Origin: Acanthochlamys bracteata
Lineage: Eukaryota; Streptophyta; Magnoliopsida; Pandanales; Velloziaceae
Assembly (NCBI GenBank): GCA_019914995.1
Contig: CM034140.1
Location: 3,162,001-3,226,000, forward strand
Length of the DNA: 64,000 nt
Direction: 5' to 3'
Under the pieces are notes generated by a model. It ran no database searches, was not told where the DNA came from, and was given only the letters and a program-made list of their open reading frames with translations. Position 1 is the first letter of the stretch. The number at the start of each line of letters is the position of its first letter. Shown piece after piece: positions 60,284 through 64,000 of this stretch. Position numbers and translations under genes: made by a program.

Positions 60284-61442
60284 CTGTAGCAAATAATTAC
60301 AAATGCATCTCTTATTCTTTGATATCTGTAAATGTACTATTAAGCTTTTATGCAGCAAGAATAAGCAGGCATCCATCCATCTGTTATGTTGATGGATGAA
60401 CAATTCTTTTACTGGTTATCCTCTTTCATTATAGAAAGTGTTGGCCATGTGTTTTCATATGCTTGGTATTTTAACTTAATTGTGTCTGTTAGATTCAATC
60501 GCCATCTGTTAATAATGTTGTCAAGAGTCTGTGCTACAAAGTTTCACGTATGGCCATTCCGCATTGTGTTCAACTTTGGAACCCGCGAAGAGCAATACTC
60601 TTCAATGTATTGAGTCGGCATAGTGCCATGCATTTGAAGTCAGTTTGAGATCGCTTAGATTAAAGTTTTTTTCTGGAAAATATTTTTTAAAAATAAAATT
60701 TTAATTAAAAATAAAAGATATATAATTATTTTAATATTTTTAAAATAAAAATATAACATTATAAATTTGTTTAAAATAAAAAAGTATTTGAAATGTAGCG
60801 CCAAACATCGACCTAGTTCAAGTCATCTGAAACTTTTGCCACCTAGGTTCGATTTTCTTCTCTGATGTCAATGCATATAACAGTTCATCTTCTTGTTGCT
60901 TATAATATTCTTTCGCGATTGGTGCATTGAGTTCGGTTGATGACATGTATTTGGTTTAAACATTTCTGTGGAACATGATGGTACTTACGAATTCTCGTCT
61001 TTAGTAATTTGTTTATCTAGGAATCCTAACCAAGCATCTATCATCAATGGTGGAGTCTGTAGAAACAGGTGATGTTGGACAAACTTTATTCTAAGAGCTT
61101 CCAAATACTTTACAGCGATCACGAATTCTATACAAATGGCATCAATAGGTAACAGTTAGAGAAAAAAACATCTACAGAAGGAAAATATCGGGTTTCTTTT
61201 ACAGGCCGTGTTTCCTTTGGATGATTTGCTTAAACTACACTTTTGAAGACAGAGCCAAAGCAACCAAGATGAACGAACAAATAACTTTGTAGACTTACCA
61301 ATAATATTTTCTGCAATATATCTTTAGAATCCATTACCAAAAGATTAATAATATCAAAGGGTAAACACTGATCTAGAGATGACTGATCCAGGAACAATAT
61401 AGGAATCTGCAGATAAGATACTGTTGGTGCTTTTTGAGATTT
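60284..61442. other. Convergent spacer between SLX1 and CIPK
   Basis: The two genes converge here, so this holds both 3' untranslated regions. 60660-60815 is A/T-rich and ends GCGCCAAACATCGACCT, resembling a MITE right end, but no clear left end was found. No gene seen. Confidence 0.45.
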
Positions 61443-62888
61443 TCAGGCCTGGTGCTGATGCAGTTCTTGCTGCAGCTGCTCTTGCTGCTGCTGCTGTTGA
61501 TATTGTTCTTCATGTTGCTCTTGCTGCTGCTGCTGATGTTCTTGCACTTTAGGTTCACCTTGCCATGCCCAAACAATGTCCTTAAGACCAGGTCTTATCT
61601 CTTTTTTAAAAAGCTGTTGGTACTCTATAGTATCACCACTCGACTTCTTCATCTCGATTAAATGAAAAGAGGGAGTGACTTCAAATATTTCAGCATCAAT
61701 TACCAGAAATCCTTTCCTCCCTTTCTTTTGGCTTTCCATTTTGAGCAAACCATGATCCTTCTTCGCTATCTTTAAGCTCAGCTTCTTAGCAAGGTTCTCC
61801 AGCTTTGAAATTATTGCTGTTGCTGGCTGTCTTGAAGTGAACCTCGCCTCCTTCTTGCTTTCCTTATCTTCAAATAGACCTGAGAGATCGAATCCTGCTG
61901 AAAGAGATATAATATCAAAAGCATTCAGATCTGTTAATTTGCTTGAATCCTGCTTTCCGCCACAACTACTACTCTCACATTTAGTAAAACATGCATCGAC
62001 TTCAGCTGGAACTGCTTCTCTTTTCCCTTTAGCTTTTTCCATCTCTCCTTGAGTCTTATTGGAACTACCATCCGAGCCCTTTTTAAACCAGGAATGTTGC
62101 ATAATTTTTGCAATTGATATCCTGGTGTTTGGATTGGGGTCTAAGATTTTTGATAATAGTTTCCGGACATCATACGGAAACCAACTTGGGAATTTGAATT
62201 CACCCTTCCCAATTTTTCTGTACATTTCCATCAGATTCTGCTCATGAAAAGGCAAATAACCAGCTAATAATACAAACAAGATCACCCCACAAGACCAGAT
62301 ATCAGCTTTGGCACCATCATATCCTTTTCTGCTGATAACCTCAGGTGCAACATAAGCTGGAGTCCCACATGTGGTGTGCAGCAAGCCATCTTGTCTCTTA
62401 GATTCAGCAAGAGCACTTAAACCAAAATCTGAAACCTTCAAGTTTCCATTCTCATCCAACAGTAAGTTTTCAGGCTTCAAGTCACGATGGTAAACGCCTC
62501 TGCTGTGACAAAACTCCACTGCACTGATTAGTTGTTGAAAATATTTGCGTGCAGAATCCTCTTTAAGCCTGCCTTTAGCTACCTTATTAAAGAGCTCACC
62601 ACCTTTAACGTATTCCATAACAAAGTAAATCTTTGCCTTGCTAGCCATGACCTCATAAAGCTGTACAATGTGTGGATGTCTCACCAATCTCATCACTGTT
62701 ATCTCACGCTTGATCTGTTCCATTAGCCCAACCTTCAATACTTTCTCCTTGTCAATCACCTTTATAGCAACACTATCCTTACTCTTGATACATCTAGCAA
62801 AGTATACTTTTGCAAATGTTCCTTGCCCTAACAATCTTCCTAGCTCATACTTGTTCATCAGCAAGTTTCCTCTATCGTCCATTCTCAT
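61443..62888 (-). CDS. CIPK15: CBL-interacting protein kinase, CIPK2/10/15 clade, Gln-rich tail
   Basis: SnRK3 kinase, activated by CBL calcium sensors. The frame on the minus strand has no intron and starts at ATG 62888 (481 residues) or, equally plausibly, ATG 62882 ([20 protein letters not shown], 479 residues). With the first start the ATP-site Lys is residue 43, HRD is 134-136 and the DFG Asp is 154. The activation loop reads [16 protein letters not shown]. The NAF/FISL motif is [19 protein letters not shown] and is followed by the PPI region ([40 protein letters not shown] and [20 protein letters not shown]). [14 protein letters not shown] and [14 protein letters not shown] place it in the CIPK2/10/15 clade. 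CIPK15 is favoured because CIPK14 is nearby. The last 32 residues are 18 Gln plus Glu and His, which is unusual. Confidence 0.9.
   Translation of the reverse strand: MRMDDRGNLLMNKYELGRLLGQGTFAKVYFARCIKSKDSVAIKVIDKEKVLKVGLMEQIKREITVMRLVRHPHIVQLYEVMASKAKIYFVMEYVKGGELFNKVAKGRLKEDSARKYFQQLISAVEFCHSRGVYHRDLKPENLLLDENGNLKVSDFGLSALAESKRQDGLLHTTCGTPAYVAPEVISRKGYDGAKADIWSCGVILFVLLAGYLPFHEQNLMEMYRKIGKGEFKFPSWFPYDVRKLLSKILDPNPNTRISIAKIMQHSWFKKGSDGSSNKTQGEMEKAKGKREAVPAEVDACFTKCESSSCGGKQDSSKLTDLNAFDIISLSAGFDLSGLFEDKESKKEARFTSRQPATAIISKLENLAKKLSLKIAKKDHGLLKMESQKKGRKGFLVIDAEIFEVTPSFHLIEMKKSSGDTIEYQQLFKKEIRPGLKDIVWAWQGEPKVQEHQQQQQEQHEEQYQQQQQQEQLQQELHQHQA
61446..61541 (-). repeat. CAG/CAA-type triplet repeat coding the CIPK Gln-rich tail
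   Basis: On the minus strand the last 32 codons are built of Gln codons with Glu, His, Tyr and Leu interruptions, giving runs of five and six Gln. On the plus strand this appears as repeated CTGCTG and TTGCTG words. The tract follows the PPI domain and its length probably varies between individuals. Confidence 0.85.
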
Positions 62889-64000
62889 TATGATATCTTT
62901 CAAACTAAAAGTACCAATTATTTATCCACTTCTATTATATCAAACTACTTACAAGGCCAGTTTTCACCAACAATGATTCAACCGTCGTCACCTAGGTCAC
63001 AATTTAAAACAGCTGCATCATTTGCTAATAGTGCTCCATCATCTTTTAACATAGAACTATAGGAAGTGCGTATTCCAATCACATCAATGATGAAAGATGC
63101 TTGAGTGAGAACAATAATCTCATTAAGCTTAGGCAAGAATGTTGTGTGCAAGCACATCTTTCAGCATTCCCAGCAATATCAGGAGGTATATTACCTGAAA
63201 GATGTGTAATACATTCAGAGTCTGCATTGGAAAATTCTACTTCTGATCTAAAAACCCATTTATGACTTACTGAAAAGCAACATAAATGTAACTCCCAAAA
63301 CAAACAATAAAATAACATTGAGCAGATAAACAGCCAAAAAACAGACCTCAAATTCTTTTAAGAAGATAAATCCACCTAGACAAGTTGCATGGACCACTCA
63401 GACAAGCAATCATGATACTTAATATGAGAAACCATATGGAATGACTATTGACATGAAGTTGAAAAACTTATTTTCTTGTATTCTTCCTTGAACAGGCTAT
63501 GCCATTATTATTAAATAGCACATACAACTAGTATAGTTCTAGTAATAGTTCTGATACCAATACAAAGAATCTTGAATCTTGTCACGGGGAAAGCATAGCA
63601 CTTCAGAAATTCCACACTGACACTCAATATAAAACATCAGAGTATAGAAGAGCGACATACTGTCCACATAGAAGAACTCATTCCAAACACGAGCCACACC
63701 TTTTATTCATTTAGATGCAAAAAAATTCCAAATCCCGGTTCAGTAACAATAGCTTTTATGAAGCTATTATCCTTATTAGCAGATCAAAGATTTCCACTAA
63801 AACATATCAACAGGTTGCAATAATAAGGGAAAAAAGAACAATCAGATACATATTACAACAAGCAGAGGCGAATGAAGTAAACCAATCAGTTAAACAATAA
63901 ACTCAGGAACTTGTACCAATGAGTCACACATCAACAAAAGATTCAACTTTTTTTCCCTCAACTACATAAAAAAATTTTTAAAAAGCAAAATTGAAGTCTA
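62889..64000. other. Upstream region of the CIPK gene, right end of window
   Basis: For the minus-strand kinase gene this is leader and promoter. Short frames exist on both strands (for example a 90-codon minus frame ending near 63079), but none is recognised. A 5' untranslated intron is possible and cannot be judged. I see no other feature. Confidence 0.4.

Noticed and set aside
62889..62903. Start of the minus-strand CIPK at 62903
   Set aside because: That codon is TTG. The first in-frame ATGs are 62888 and 62882.

Overview
The window looks like a nuclear contig from a eudicot plant. It is AT-rich, its genes have spliced exons with GT-AG introns and a plant gene repertoire (class III peroxidase, LOB-domain factor, two CIPK kinases, nodulin-like MFS), and its spacers are full of plant miniature transposons and LTR-retroelement relics. 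The species cannot be named from the sequence alone. All protein identities rest on recognising family motifs by eye. No database was searched.

Layout. 1-1.6 kb: possible edge of a PIF/Harbinger-like element running off the left end. 2.0-4.4 kb: three miniature inverted-repeat elements. 5.3-7.8 kb (+): decayed but intron-bearing ADP/ATP carrier pseudogene of ER-ANT1 type. 9.06-10.93 kb (+): two-exon NFD4/nodulin-like MFS transporter. 11-17.5 kb: spacer with a TRIM-like relic and a weak unrecognised coding relic. 17.5-19.2 kb (-): three-exon BLOS1. 20.07-20.78 kb: well-preserved TRIM retroelement. 22.7-25.7 kb (-): degenerate Ty1-copia relic with gag remains. 26.4-27.9 kb (+): four-exon secretory peroxidase. 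31.5-32.5 kb (-): LBD13/15-type LOB-domain gene. 36.9-38.3 kb (+): intronless CIPK11/14-type kinase. 40.9-41.1 kb (-): frameshifted MZT1/GIP copy. 42.6-48.4 kb (+): NST1-like membrane/coiled-coil protein. 49.85-50.5 kb: broken, unrecognised gene relic. 53.9-54.2 kb (+): small membrane protein. 56.9-60.3 kb (+): SLX1/HIGLE GIY-YIG nuclease. 61.4-62.9 kb (-): CIPK2/10/15-type kinase with a glutamine-rich tail.

The genes do not form a pathway or operon. They serve separate functions: vesicle trafficking (BLOS1), cell-wall oxidation (peroxidase), developmental transcription (LBD), calcium signalling through CBL partners (the two CIPKs) and DNA junction processing (SLX1). What unites them is position. 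From memory, the order NFD4-like / BLOS1 / LBD13 / SLX1 (HIGLE) / CIPK11 matches Arabidopsis chromosome 2 near At2g30300-At2g30360, and a CIPK14-CIPK15 pair also sits together at At5g01810-At5g01820. The window therefore looks like an old syntenic block expanded by transposon insertion.

I found no clearly new biological system. The most interesting points are two SUMO-interaction-like motifs at the C-terminus of the SLX1 homologue, the glutamine-rich tail on one CIPK, a tiny first coding exon with an overlapping upstream ATG in the LBD gene, and two degraded gene copies (ER-ANT1 and MZT1) whose damage can be mapped base by base.
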